Position numbers and translations under genes: made by a program
Shown here: positions 33,067 to 43,262 of the stretch, piece by piece
Numbering within the stretch: position 1 is the stretch's first letter
How the letters are laid out: every line of letters starts with the position of its first letter
Notes under the pieces: generated by a model
Told to the model about the DNA's origin: nothing
The model's input: only the letters and a program-made list of their open reading frames with translations
Database searches by the model: none
NCBI RefSeq assembly: GCF_001640025.1
Contig: NC_031672.1
Coordinates: 558,001-622,000, forward strand
Direction: 5' to 3'
Length of the DNA: 64,000 bases
From: Sugiyamaella lignohabitans
Lineage: Eukaryota > Ascomycota > Dipodascomycetes > Dipodascales > Trichomonascaceae

Positions 33067-33116
33067 GCTCGCGAAGCGAGCACAACGGGTCCGGGCAGCG
33101 CCCGGCCGCCGGAGGC
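33067..33116 (-). repeat. GC double-hairpin repeat, short-B half (copy 11)
   Basis: A stem is changed on both sides to CCGGGC-AGC-GCCCGG, so pairing is kept. B hairpin GCTCGC-GAA-GCGAGC. Confidence 0.9.
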
Positions 33117-33182
33117 TCACCCACCCTCCCTTCCTCGCTCCACAACAGACAAACAAATGAGAAACGGGGTGGAGCCCAGCTG

Positions 33183-33665
33183 CTACCGACTGTTCCTGAA
33201 CTGGTGCATCCGGTTCACGGCAAAGTTTAAGCAGTCGTCCGATGAGGGCTTTTTAGGTTTGTATACGGCGGCGTAATAGATTTCCGAGGGCTTAATATTG
33301 AGTTCTTTGGCGGCCGCCTTCGCATGGTCGGGTATGGTGGTCGGGCGAAGGGAGGTCTGCCTCTGGCGGCTGGGGCTCCGCCCCAGACCCCGGTTGCTCC
33401 TCTCGCTGCGCTCGAGTCGTTTTGGGGGGCTGTGGGAGGCGTGGAGGTGGGATGATTTTCGCGGAAATCATTATTGGTACCGGGTGGGATGTGTTTTATG
33501 CATCTCCACGGTAAATCGTTCGGCAGTCGATGGATGAATGTCTCACTTGGACTTGAATCTCTCATCCTCCTGGCTTGTGATAAAACAAACTGGTCCCCCC
33601 GTATGAGAGACCGATTCAAATACGTCATGGGAGTGGGGGTTGCGGGTTGCTGCATGGCCATCGCT
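33183..33665 (-). pseudogene. Possible gene interrupted by a GC-rich repeat
   Basis: On the minus strand a frame starts with ATG near 33662 (or the ATG 6 bp later) and runs to the repeat at 33359-33419 (PMTYLNRSLIRGDQFVLSQ, then LPNDLPWRCIKHIPPG). After the repeat a different frame is protein-like up to TAG at 33183-33185, with AKAAAKELNIKPSEIYYAAV and DDCLNFAVNRMHQF. No splice-site pair joining the two in phase was found. It may be a spliced gene with the repeat in its intron, a gene broken by the insertion, or coincidence. I do not recognise the protein. Confidence 0.35.
33359..33419 (+). repeat. GC double-hairpin repeat, long-B half (copy 12)
   Basis: Near-intact unit (CTCTGG instead of CTCCGG) lying inside a possible coding region. 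Confidence 0.92.
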
Positions 33666-33807
33666 GATAAGATAACAACCAGAATGTAGCGCCACACCAC
33701 ATAAACTAAATATATTTATTATTATATTTTGATTTCAGTGATATTCACGACCTGAAACATCGTCCTCTTCGTAACAGGGGTGTGTGTGCTGGATCGTATG
33801 GCCACAG

Positions 33808-34320
33808 ATGAGTATCAACTGGGTCACAGTTGAAAATGGATCGCCTCTGGAATTGCCTGGAGAACGGTTCCAGTTCCAGAAATTCGGAGCTGCTATTGAA
33901 TTATGGCATCCGCGACCGGTTCCAGGTCAGACAGCCACCACGAGAATCTCGTCGAACCGAGGCACTATCTACGTGAGCAACAAACGAGTCGTCTTCCATC
34001 CGCAATCGCCTCATAACTTCACAGTTGTAGGCCGTGGAGACCGCGAATTCAGATCATTCGCATGTGATCTCGCCAAAATGTACCAATGCCAACTGGTCCA
34101 ACCGTGGTTCGGAGCCAACTACTGGCAGGCCGATATCGTGCCCACAAAGGTCAACGGCGGTCTAGAACCCGATTCGGATCTCTGGAAACTCAAAATCGTG
34201 TTCAAAGAAGGCGGCGTCTTCGACTTCACCGAAGCAGTCAGCAAAGCCCAAGCCGAGGCCCGCCATCTCCAGCAAGACGGGCTTGACGAAGCCCTCCCAG
34301 CCTACTCAGAACTTTCCTAA
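33808..34320 (+). CDS. GRAM-domain protein of the WBP2/UPF0664 family
   Basis: The 170-residue protein starts MSINWVTVENGSPLEL and has a GRAM/PH-like domain covering most of its length: GTIYVSNKRVVFHP (52-65), then QPWFGANYW (98-106), which aligns with QPVFGANY of human WBP2, and a closing beta segment KIVFKEGGVFDF. S. pombe has a stress-induced member of this family; the molecular role in yeast is unclear. The usual WW-binding PPxY tail is absent; only LPAYSELS remains at the end. Start at the first ATG; the frame extends 24 bp upstream only to a GTG. A full-length repeat element begins 38 bp after the stop. Confidence 0.85.
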   Translation: MSINWVTVENGSPLELPGERFQFQKFGAAIELWHPRPVPGQTATTRISSNRGTIYVSNKRVVFHPQSPHNFTVVGRGDREFRSFACDLAKMYQCQLVQPWFGANYWQADIVPTKVNGGLEPDSDLWKLKIVFKEGGVFDFTEAVSKAQAEARHLQQDGLDEALPAYSELS

Positions 34321-34835
34321 ATTCTACTTTTACTACCAACGTCTACGACGGGGGTCTGCCTCCGGCGGCTGGGGCTCCGCCCCAGACCCTGGTTGCTCCT
34401 GCTTCGCAGGAGAATGGGACCGTCGACGGAACGACTCGAGCGGAGCGAGAGGAGCAGCCAGGGTCTGGGGCGGAGCCCCAGCCGCCGGAGGCAACTGGCC
34501 CCAAGAAGAGTTCGTTATTTCATTTATTAAACCTTTTGGATGGCGGTAGATGTCGCCATATATATAATATAGAATAGATTAAAGCAAAAACAAATAAAGA
34601 GAAACTGGACAACCTTCTCTTTATACCTTCATCAAGAGAAAAGTGAGATCATTAGATAATAATAAGCCGCCACCTCGCACGCAGTGTGTGCCGTGGTTAG
34701 TATACAGAGAAGTTAATATTATGGTTGGTGCATTGTTGTGTTGGGTGTCGTGTATCGTCGATGTAATTGTGTTTGTATGGTCGTGTCGGGTAGGATGGAT
34801 CGTGCGATTGTGGCAGGAGGAGGAGGAGGGGGACT
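34321..34835. other. Convergent gap GRAM gene / C2H2 gene
   Basis: This holds a full GC-rich repeat element (34358-34492), then AT-rich and GA-rich sequence. Small frames overlapping the zinc-finger gene end are shadows. Confidence 0.55.
34358..34492 (+). repeat. GC double-hairpin repeat, full element (copy 13)
   Basis: 135 bp with short-B left, spacer GGGACCGTCGACGGAA, long-B right. 38 bp after the GRAM gene stop. Confidence 0.95.
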
Positions 34836-36251
34836 CTAAGGGTAGATTCCGTGAATCTTTTTGTGACGACGCAGGTTGGACACAACCGAGAAACTTCTTC
34901 CGCAGCCCTCGTACTCGCACTTGAATGGCTTTTCGCCTGTGTGTGAGTACATGTGGGTCTGAAGTGATGAGGGACGGGTGAATCTCTTACCGCACACGGA
35001 ACAAGCGTGCTTTTTCAGCGATCTCAGCGAGATTTTCGAGTTGAATGTCGTCATAAGATGAGATGGTGGTCCTGATGTGGTTCCTGTACCTGCTGGTCCT
35101 GGAATGATATTGGTAGGACCTGGCGTGGTCGATACAACTTGTCCACTGGCATTAGTGGTGTAAGCTCCTAAAGGAATCGACGACAGGTTTGGCAGAGGAG
35201 CAGTTCCCGTGCCACCGGGAATAGGAGGCTGTTGTTGCATGTACATGGGGTGGTGGCTTAAAGGATGGCCAATTGGCTGAGTCATGGGCTGGCCAATTGA
35301 TAATGATCTCTGTTGTTGTGGGGTCAGGTCACCATATCCTCCAGTCGAGCTACCAGGCTGTGGTTGCTGGGGCTGTTGGTATAATGGTGGGTAGGGCTGC
35401 TGGTACAGAGCAGGCAACTGAGGTTGGGGAATTCCTGACATTGCTGTTTGATGAAACTGTTGTTGCTGTTGTGTAGTTGGGATTTGTTGTTGTGGTTGCT
35501 GTTGTTGTTGGAGCGGTTGTTGATGTTGCTGCTGTTGCTGTTGCGGAAGCAAAGATTGCTGGTGCTGAAGCGAGGGCTGCTGGTGCTGAGTAGGGCTTGG
35601 AGTATTGTGGTCGTGTGTATGAAGACCCTGAGAAGTTCTACTGATGTTGTTAGAATCACTGCTAGCACTAACGGCCTGCTGTGTAGACTCATCCACACCG
35701 CCAGACACAGAAGGCAATGACGACATAGGTCGATTATAAGAAGGAGGGGGTAACGAGGGAATAGATTGGTTTCTCGAGTATGATTGACCCAGATGATCCA
35801 AACTTTCGGTGCTTAATCGTCCCAAATGGGCCTGTTGTTGCTGATGTTGTTGAGATGAATAATAATAGTAATTAGGATCAGAATTTGCTGCCGCTGCTGC
35901 TGCTGCTGATGCGGCCGCATGGTCTGCGGTGGTGGTGGACTGTGAGTATCCAACAGATGCCGACTGAGGCTCAAGCTTTGGAATCCCGTTTGAAGATTGA
36001 TGCAATTGTGGCATCGGGTAACTCGACATACTGCTATTGGTTGTCGTGGGTGACGAATGGTTCGAGCTGTTATGAGTCGTTGTCGTCATTCCTGTTACTG
36101 CTCCACCAGTTCCTCCTCCCATCAACATTCCTGCTTGATGGCCATTATTGTTTCCACCAGCTGCTGCTGCTGATACTTGATAATTGTTGTATCCCTCGCT
36201 AGAGTATCGAGAGTTGCCAACCGGCATTTCCTGTAAAGATGCGGCAATCAT
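34836..36251 (-). CDS. C2H2 zinc-finger transcription factor with poly-Gln region
   Basis: The 471-residue protein has a long disordered N-terminus rich in Ser, Asn, Gln and Pro, with an Ala run near residues 112-122 and extended Gln-rich tracts (about 215-300). At the C-terminus are two C2H2 fingers: C417-C420-H433-H437 and C445-C450-H463-H467, joined by the canonical TGEKPF linker, with only four residues after the last His. This is a DNA-binding regulator in the nucleus; target genes cannot be read from the sequence. The Gln and Ala tracts are encoded by CAA/CAG and GCA/GCG repeats, so length variation between strains is likely. The long AT-rich upstream region (36.3-38 kb) would suit a complex promoter. 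Confidence 0.9.
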   Translation of the reverse strand: MIAASLQEMPVGNSRYSSEGYNNYQVSAAAAGGNNNGHQAGMLMGGGTGGAVTGMTTTTHNSSNHSSPTTTNSSMSSYPMPQLHQSSNGIPKLEPQSASVGYSQSTTTADHAAASAAAAAAANSDPNYYYYSSQQHQQQQAHLGRLSTESLDHLGQSYSRNQSIPSLPPPSYNRPMSSLPSVSGGVDESTQQAVSASSDSNNISRTSQGLHTHDHNTPSPTQHQQPSLQHQQSLLPQQQQQQHQQPLQQQQQPQQQIPTTQQQQQFHQTAMSGIPQPQLPALYQQPYPPLYQQPQQPQPGSSTGGYGDLTPQQQRSLSIGQPMTQPIGHPLSHHPMYMQQQPPIPGGTGTAPLPNLSSIPLGAYTTNASGQVVSTTPGPTNIIPGPAGTGTTSGPPSHLMTTFNSKISLRSLKKHACSVCGKRFTRPSSLQTHMYSHTGEKPFKCEYEGCGRSFSVVSNLRRHKKIHGIYP

Positions 36252-36487
36252 TGGGACTTTTGGGTTTTGTTTGGTAATGGCTGATTCACTAAACTTAAAG
36301 CTAAAAACTGGCCTTTCTGCTGGCTACTGACTGGGTCTGGATTCGCGAAATGGCTGGCTGGCTAGCGTTAGTTTTTAAGGTTATTTTTCTCTTGCAGGGG
36401 TACTTGGTACTTGAGACATAGGAATAGGAGTTGGGAATTAAAAAATGGGTCTGTGTCGGGCGGTGGCTGGGGGAGGGAGACGGGACT

Positions 36488-36541
36488 GCCTCCGGCGGCT
36501 GGGGCGTTGCCCCAGACCCCATTTGTGCTCGCTTCGCGAGC
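36488..36541 (+). repeat. GC double-hairpin repeat, short-B half (copy 14)
   Basis: 54-bp unit, A loop GTT, B hairpin GCTCGC-TTC-GCGAGC. About 240 bp upstream of the zinc-finger gene start. Confidence 0.92.
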
Positions 36542-38319
36542 GGTTGGGGGCTGGTGGCTGCGTGTTGGATGGTTGAATTTGTCGACATACCCCTGAAAAT
36601 CACGCCAGACTCAGATGTGATCTGGTTCTTTTGGGGTCTTTTGGAGTGGTCCATCTGGAATGGTTTACACTGGGTATCGGGGTATATTTACAATTGATTT
36701 TGCTTAAGTGACAGTACGCAGTGCAGTCCATTCTCCTCCCGTCTCAAGATCCCATCGCAATACTTTCACTACCCTCAAAAATAAACACCACGCTCGTCTC
36801 ATCAGCCAGCCAGCCAGCACAGTCAGCCCAGTGAGTAGGTATCTTTCATCTCCTATGCCTTTTTATGTGTGTCTCAATGCCAGTCAGTTTCAGTCAGCTT
36901 CCTTCTCAAAATGGTATCAGCATCAGCTTCAGCATCAACAGCAGCTCCAACAGCAGCGTCAGCAGCATTAAAATATTTCAAAATCAAGTATCAACATCAA
37001 ATCTCAATCAACATTTAAACCAGTCCTACCTGGGTATCAGCCCTGGCTATCGCAGAGTTTCGCGGATCTGATCAGCGTAGTTAAATTCACGCCACATCCG
37101 GATAGCAGATCAGCCCAAAGCACCCTCATCACAGTCTATCACTGATATCACAGCATCCATCAGCTCAGGTCAAAACCAGTTCATTCGCCATTTTAATTAT
37201 TACCACTCGATTATCTCATCTCTTTTCTAATCACCTCGTTTTCACTAATAATATTTTTCATTTGTACCCTTGTTTAGCTGCCTAAAAAATCTCGCATGTA
37301 TCGCTCAGTATCGCTTATAGTGCATGTTTTTGTGGCACCGCAATATCGTGATTATTAATCACTGAACTGCTATTAAACTACCATCAATACACCCACCAAA
37401 GACAACTAAACTCCATAATTATTGCCCAGATTCTAGAACCGCCAGTCGAATCTATTGTATTCCATTTATTGCCTGACTAATCTTCTGATTTCAACTTTTG
37501 ATCCCATATTCTGATTCCGATTCCAAAATCTCCTTTATGTCGATTCCCTTCTATTCCTTATCCTCTTAAGTTTATTCCATTTGTGTCCTCTTCTTAATCA
37601 TAGTCGTTGCCTTCGTCCTGATCTCTAAGAGCACCTCTTACTCCGTCTAAAACATACCTTAATTCTTCTAGATTCCTAGGTTGGTTAATAATAAGTTTGC
37701 TAATGTGATAAGATCAAACAAAAACAAATCAATCTCAAACCAAATCTCTTTTTTTCCAATAAACTACAGACTGACGGGTCAATCTGATTTAGTTGTGTAT
37801 TGTCTTCTTTAAAAATAATACAATGATAACTAGCGGCGCGACGACGCGGAAACTATCTCTCATTTATATGCTTAGGCAAGGTGCCCTGACGATTACACTT
37901 GGCCCGAGCACTTATACGTACACACACATATCAGATTGCTTGTTGCTTTTTGCACGACTTTTTAGTGTTGTTTGTGGGTTTGCTTTTTCGGGTCTGTTTT
38001 TTCTGTAGCTGGGGTGCTGTCTTCTCATGAGCAGTTCCCTTTGCTTTTTCCACCTGATTTTTATTTTTTCTCTCTCTTTTTTGTGGTACATGCGACGTTG
38101 CTTTTTCTCCAATGGGGTTATTTTTGTTCTCCCTATGACGCGGATGGGTTATATACATTTCACATACATATTTTGCTTTTTAGTTACATGTTCCATTGGA
38201 CGGATTGGGAAATGCTGATCAGGGTTACTTTTTTAAGCGAGAGAGGGGCATGGCGATTTTGTCCCGCCGGCTGCAGCGAGCCGCGTAACCTGATGAGGGT
38301 GGGGGTTACTGACTGCCGC

Positions 38320-38390
38320 AGATGCTGCTGCTGCTGCTGCTGCCCCTGTTCCTGCTCCTGCTCCTGCTCCTGCTGCTCCTTTCACTGGCC
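38320..38390. repeat. Interrupted CTG/CTC triplet repeat
   Basis: Runs of CTG followed by CCTGCTC-type units. It is open in several frames on both strands, which generates spurious Ala- or Leu-rich frames. Confidence 0.75.
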
Positions 38391-38763
38391 CTGGCTCCGA
38401 GACCAAATAGCGGCCTGCCTGGACTGAGTGGACTGGAGTGCCATGCAACGCGGCCAGCTCAGCCCATCAGCGGCTGCTGCTCCAACACGGGTTGTCCTCA
38501 ATCCCCAACCTTCAAATAATACTCAGAGTTCCAGCTGCCGCGGCTACTACTGCTTCTTCTGACGCTGCTGATGCAATTCAGCCAAGCCCGAGTCAAACAA
38601 CTCAATTACAATTCTATTATTAATGGATCAAGAGCTTGTCGGAAACCGGGGCCTGTCACCGCAGGCTAGCGCAATACGTCGGCTCTAAGACACACATGTC
38701 CCTATCTCAGACAGTCTGCCCGAATCCTGCATGGAGCTGGGGGTCGGTGGTGGGACGGGGCCT

Positions 38764-38908
38764 GCCTCCGGCGGCTGGGGCTCCGCCCCAGACCCTGGTT
38801 GCTCCTGCTTCGCAGGAGATATCCCGGACGCTGGGACCCTCGACGCAACGACTCGAGCGCAGCGAGAGGAGCAGCGGGGTCTGGGGCGAAGCCCCAGCCG
38901 CCGGAGGC
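38764..38908 (+). repeat. GC double-hairpin repeat, full element (copy 15)
   Basis: 145 bp, short-B left, longer spacer containing CTGGGACCCTCGACG, long-B right. No neighbouring gene is recognised. Confidence 0.94.
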
Positions 38909-39624
38909 ATGACCACGACCAGGGTTCCTTCCTCAGACCGGAAGAGGGTAGCTACCCCTCATTGCGGGTGGTGTCAGTTCCTCGGCTGTTTGAGTGTGGG
39001 AGAGGTGGTTGTCAGGGCCTGCTAGCGGTTGTCGTGCTGATGGTGGCACCGTTGCTTTTTTCAGCAGCCATTCCCGCTAGTACACCAGCAGCAGCAGCTC
39101 CGGCAGCAGGAGCAGCAACACCAGCAGCACCGGCAGCAGCGCTAGCACCGGCCTGTCGCTGGTGTAGCTACAGTGGGCAGGCCTGGAATGTATGTGCAGG
39201 TCAAGCTATAGAAACAGAGGAGCTATGGAAATGAAAAATTACTGTTGGCCTGAACTGGACTAGACAGGCTCCTCATCCGCTCCGCTCGTTGTCGCTGCTG
39301 TTGACAGGCAGGCACACAGGTGGACTGGGAATCTGCACGCAAAAGAAAACCCTCGAGTCGCTACTTCTAACTCAGGCCTGAACGACCTGCTCCTCTTCTA
39401 CAGATCGAGTTATCGTTCCTGTCGGGTTTCGTCTACCCCCTCCCCCCGCCGCCGCCCCCCCCTCCTGGGATCCCTGCGAGTGTTTTTACCCTGGTCTACT
39501 ATGCATTTTCGTTACGTCACTGCCAGAATACGCTGAGTCTTTGCTGCCATGGAAACTGTCCGTGGTCTGTTGTCAATTGGCTGTTCACTGGGTTTTGGGT
39601 CTTGGTACTTCGTACATGGCCAGA

Positions 39625-39840
39625 ATGCCATTGCTGCTTCCATTCCTGCTAATGCTGCTACTGACACTGCTGCCGCTACTTACTGCTCCTGCTGCTGTGG
39701 CTGATGCTGCTAAAGCTGGTACTGCTGCTGCGGATGCTGATGTTCCTGCTGATATCCAGCTATAACTGATGCTAATGCTGGTGCTGCTACTAACTCTGAT
39801 GCTGATGCTGATACTGATGCTGATGCTGCTGCTACCATTG
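39625..39840. repeat. Imperfect GCT/GAT triplet repeat
   Basis: About 200 bp dominated by GCT, GAT, ACT and CCT triplets. The composition resembles the Ala/Asp/Thr-coding 5' part of NAT4 1.4 kb further on. Confidence 0.7.
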
Positions 39841-40619
39841 GCCCGGAACTGCTGCTCCTCCTTTAACTACTATGCACCCACAACCGTTTGATTTGTAAAC
39901 CTGTAAACAAGTCCCAAATCCCAAGCCCCCAGCCCTAGGCTTGGCCAGTCGACGAAATGAAATCTGGTTGCTTTCTGTGATACTAAACCATACCCACATT
40001 TCTTGGCAACGTTTGACCTCGTTGAGGTTCCTTCCAGAAAAAAAAAATCAACTCCGAAAAACACACTACACCCTCATCAGATAACATTACTTACTTACAC
40101 CCAGAATCCAGCAGCTGGATTCAGCAGTCAAAATCAATTCCTCAGCAGCAGCAGTACATCTACTGTTCAGGAATAGCGCTACCGCTACCAAGAACGGAGA
40201 AAGGTGGAATTTGTTTTTTCTGCAGCTACTGTACTTCTGTTTTGGTGTTTGATCCTTGCCCAATTGTGGCCCTGCCAATCAGGGCCTTGAACGATCGCCG
40301 GGAAATTTTCACTTAGTAAATGGCTCTAAAATATTACTGACTTGGCTTGAGGGGAAACCACCAACGACCCTAACGACCCTGCTGCTGCTGCTGTTGATGC
40401 TAATGTTACTGCACTAAAACAATAGGTACAGAGCGGCGGGTGGTAATAGCTGCACCTTTTGACGACGAGCCAGAATTGGATTAGCTCAGGGTGCTTTTTT
40501 TTTATTTGTAAAAAAAAAAACCTACTTAAGGTCCCGCCAAGGGCGCCATTCAAATAATAATCATCGAATCTAGGCCCATTCGGTCCCCACCTGCAACTCA
40601 ATATATCAAGCGAAAAAAG

Positions 40620-40676
40620 GAGCACGAGCTTGAGCTTGAGCCTGAGTCTAAGCCTGAGCCTGAACCTGAACACGAG
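40620..40676. repeat. Hexamer repeat near GAGCCT
   Basis: Nine or so consecutive hexamers such as GAGCTT, GAGCCT, GAGTCT, AAGCCT and GAACCT. Confidence 0.8.
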
Positions 40677-40779
40677 TGACTGATTGACTGATTCAAATCA
40701 ATTTCCAGCAGCAGCTGTTTCAGAAAAGCATCTGGTATCTGGTATCCATACCCAAACCAGTGCCCATACCGCATTACCG

Positions 40780-40916
40780 GTATCTGTTCTGGTATCTGTA
40801 CCAGTATCTGTACCAGTATCTGTATCAGTATCTGTACCTGTATCTGTACCTGTATATCCGTACCTGTATCCGATCTGTATCCGACCTGTATCCGACCTGT
40901 ATCCGACCATCATCCG
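40780..40916. repeat. 6/12-bp array near GTATCTGTACCA
   Basis: Tandem units of GTATCT plus GTACCA/GTATCA/GTACCT, drifting at the 3' end into GTATCCGACCT units. Because the early period is a multiple of 3 and lacks stops, frames remain open through it. Confidence 0.85.
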
Positions 40917-41110
40917 GTGTCGATACTAGCCCAGTATTCGTGTCCCGTATTCATTCTCTTTTATTATTTTAGCTGACCTGACAATTCAGTCTTAATTGCG
41001 TGTTTTCTGCTGCTGTTCTGTTTCTGTTTAGATTTCATTTTCGTGTTCATTTTCGTTTTTCGTGTGTCCGATTTCATTTTCATTATCGGTCTATTATCGG
41101 TATCTGATCA

Positions 41111-41298
41111 ATGACTCTGAATTTAGAGTCTGTGACATCGGATGCTGCTGATGCTGACTCTGCTGCTGCTGCTGTCACTGCCGCTGTCACTGGTCCTGTA
41201 ACATCTGTCACTCCTGTCACTCCTGTCACCCCTGTTAGGGCTGATCTGCCCACCAAAGGCAGCACTGATATACAATCAGACCCTGAATCTGGTTTTAG

Positions 41299-41329
<31 letters not shown>

Positions 41330-42202
41330 ACTTCCGCTGCTGATACTAACACTGGTGCTGAGGTTGACGCTGAAACTGAAGCTGGAGGTGACACTGGAAC
41401 CGATTCTAACCCCAAGTCGAATGATAAACTCAGTCCTAAAATCATTTCTGAAACCAATGCTAAATCGAATGTAAACTCGAGTCTTCAGACCAGCTCACGA
41501 GCCACATCCACAACTGACCCCATTACCCCACTCCCACTCCCTGTCACAGATCACCTCAACGGCGGTCAGAACGGTGATGCAGGTCCTGCTGCTGTCAACC
41601 CCAACGGCGGTACCGCCAGCCAAACACCCGCTACTGCTGCTGCTGCTGCTGCAGAACTAATATCGGCCCAACTTCTCACCAACGAGGATTTCATTGCATG
41701 CTACAACATGGTCCGCAAGCTGCGAGGTCTGTACATAGCGTCGGGCCTGGGCTGGAATGCCAAGGACAAAAAAGCTGAAATGAGATACACCCCGGGCATG
41801 CAATTTCTCGTAATACGCTCTCCTGCCACCTCAACCCCTATCACCTCAAGTCCTGTCACCCCTAACACAGATACGGCACCAGCTGTCACTGCATTTGCCA
41901 GCTTTGTGCTCGACGACCACCTCAACGAAGACGGTACAGGCGACCGAGTTACCTACCTCTATGAACTGCACGTCTCCCCCACGAACCAGGGCTCAGGCTA
42001 TGGCCGCCAACTCATCAACGAAATCCGGCGTCTCAGCACCCTCAAAACAGGCTCCCCACTACCCATCGCCCTCACCGTCATCAACGCTAACCACAAAGCC
42101 CGCGCCTTCTACCGCCATCTCGGCTTCACACCCATCGCCAACGACGACGAACCGCCAGCCAAACGGTCTCGAACGGGCTGGCACCAGCTCCGACTGGAGT
42201 AA
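41111..42202 (+). CDS. NAT4: Histone H4/H2A N-alpha-acetyltransferase (NatD) with long N-terminal extension
   Basis: The 363-residue protein has an Ala/Thr/Asp-rich disordered N-terminus (1-182) followed by a GNAT domain. The domain contains LRGLYIASGLGWNAKDKKAEM (204-224, in two adjoining parts), TYLYELHV (281-288), the acetyl-CoA loop Q293-G-S-G-Y-G298 and a C-terminal DDEPPAKRSR. These match Nat4/NAA40, which acetylates the N-terminal Ser of histones H4 and H2A. Two oddities: the extension, built on GCT-type triplets with Ala runs at about 64-73 and 175-181, and a Thr/Pro/Ser-rich insert at 237-261 inside the domain. The only ATG before the domain is residue 1, unless a 5' exon exists. A full repeat element starts 19 bp after the stop. 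Confidence 0.87.
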
Positions 42203-42220
42203 CACCCTGAGTGGGGGTGT

Positions 42221-42359
42221 GCCTCCGGCGGCTGGGGCTCCGCCCCAGACCCTGGTTGCTCCTGCTTCGCAGGAGTTTGGCGGGGGCCGGCGACAAAACG
42301 ACTCGAGCGGAGCGAGAGGAGCTACCAGGGTCTGGGGCGGAGCCCCAGCCGCCGGAGGC
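42221..42359 (+). repeat. GC double-hairpin repeat, full element (copy 16)
   Basis: 139 bp, short-B left, long-B right, spacer diverged (GGGGGCCGGCGAC). Starts 19 bp after the NAT4 stop. Confidence 0.95.
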
Positions 42360-43176
42360 ATTACAGGCAGGCAGGGACCTGGAGCCTGCAGCAGCAGTGT
42401 CTTAGCGCGGACGTTCACCCGCAGAGCGCTAACCGCTTCAATCGGCGAGCATGAGACAGCAGCGGTCTGGACAATCTGTCCATCATGGCCTATCCCCCTG
42501 TAAATCTCGCCTGAAATGTGCCTTTTAATATAGGCTGATCGACCGAGAGCTCAACGCTGGAGCAGCCTGCCGCTGGCCGGCGCTGGAATGGGCCTAACGG
42601 GCTTGGGGACGGATTCTGTGGTGAGCGAGTCTGGTGGACTCGGTGTCCGGAATTTGAAGTTGTGGTGGTAGGTGGTCTGGTGAGGTAGCATTAATTATTT
42701 TTTTTGACTCAGTTGTCTGTTTTAGTTTTGCGTGTGTGTAGTACGTGCATTGCCGCTGCATTTGTCTGTATAAAACGCTGGTGTCTCGAATACCCTTTAA
42801 TGTCCCCTTTGAGGAGGGTATTCCCGGTCCTGCGGACCGCGCTGGCCCGGCCAGGAAGTTCTGGCAGCCTGACCTGGCCTGATTCTGACCTGAGCTGAAA
42901 TATGAATTATGGTGACCCACTGGTTAAGCAGCTGGCTGGAACTGTCTGGTGGTTAGCTCTGAGGTTGTCAAAGTAGTTCTCTTCCCATTCAATTTCAAAC
43001 TCAGTTTGGTTCCTTCCTGTTTAAGTATTCTTGTTCAGTTCAGTCAGCTCAGTCAGTCATTCTGTCATTCTGTTCAGGCAGAACAGTCCAGTAACGGTCC
43101 AGTTCAGCCCGGCAGTCGAGCCCATGCCGGCCAGTTGGACACCAGGCTGGGCTTGAGGCAGGCCCAGGCAGGGCAA

Positions 43177-43193
43177 CCCCCCCCCCCCCCCCC
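43177..43193. repeat. Poly-C run of 17
   Basis: Seventeen C residues lie 8 bp before a half repeat element that starts at 43201. Confidence 0.9.
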
Positions 43194-43200
43194 GACGAAA

Positions 43201-43262
43201 CGACTCGAGCGAAGCGAGAGGAGCAACCAGGGTCTGGGGCGGAGCCCCAGCCGCCGGAGGCA
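43201..43262 (-). repeat. GC double-hairpin repeat, long-B half (copy 17)
   Basis: 62-bp unit, 8 bp after a C17 run; the junction resembles a rearranged or incomplete element. Confidence 0.92.

Larger units (their letters stand above)
36252..41110. other. 4.9 kb gene-poor, microsatellite-rich region
   Basis: This divergent region between the zinc-finger gene and NAT4 has no recognised gene. It contains repeat elements at 36488-36541 and 38764-38908, interrupted CTG/CAG-type triplets (about 38320-38400, 39060-39170, 39625-39840), a GAGCCT-like hexamer run (40620-40676) and a 12-mer array (40780-40916). Open frames through these are explained by repeats lacking stops. Confidence 0.55.

Noticed and set aside
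33474..33689. Plus-strand frame antisense to the possible broken gene
   Set aside because: Its start is near a TTG/ATG cluster after a stop and it lacks homology; the minus strand fits the convergent layout better.
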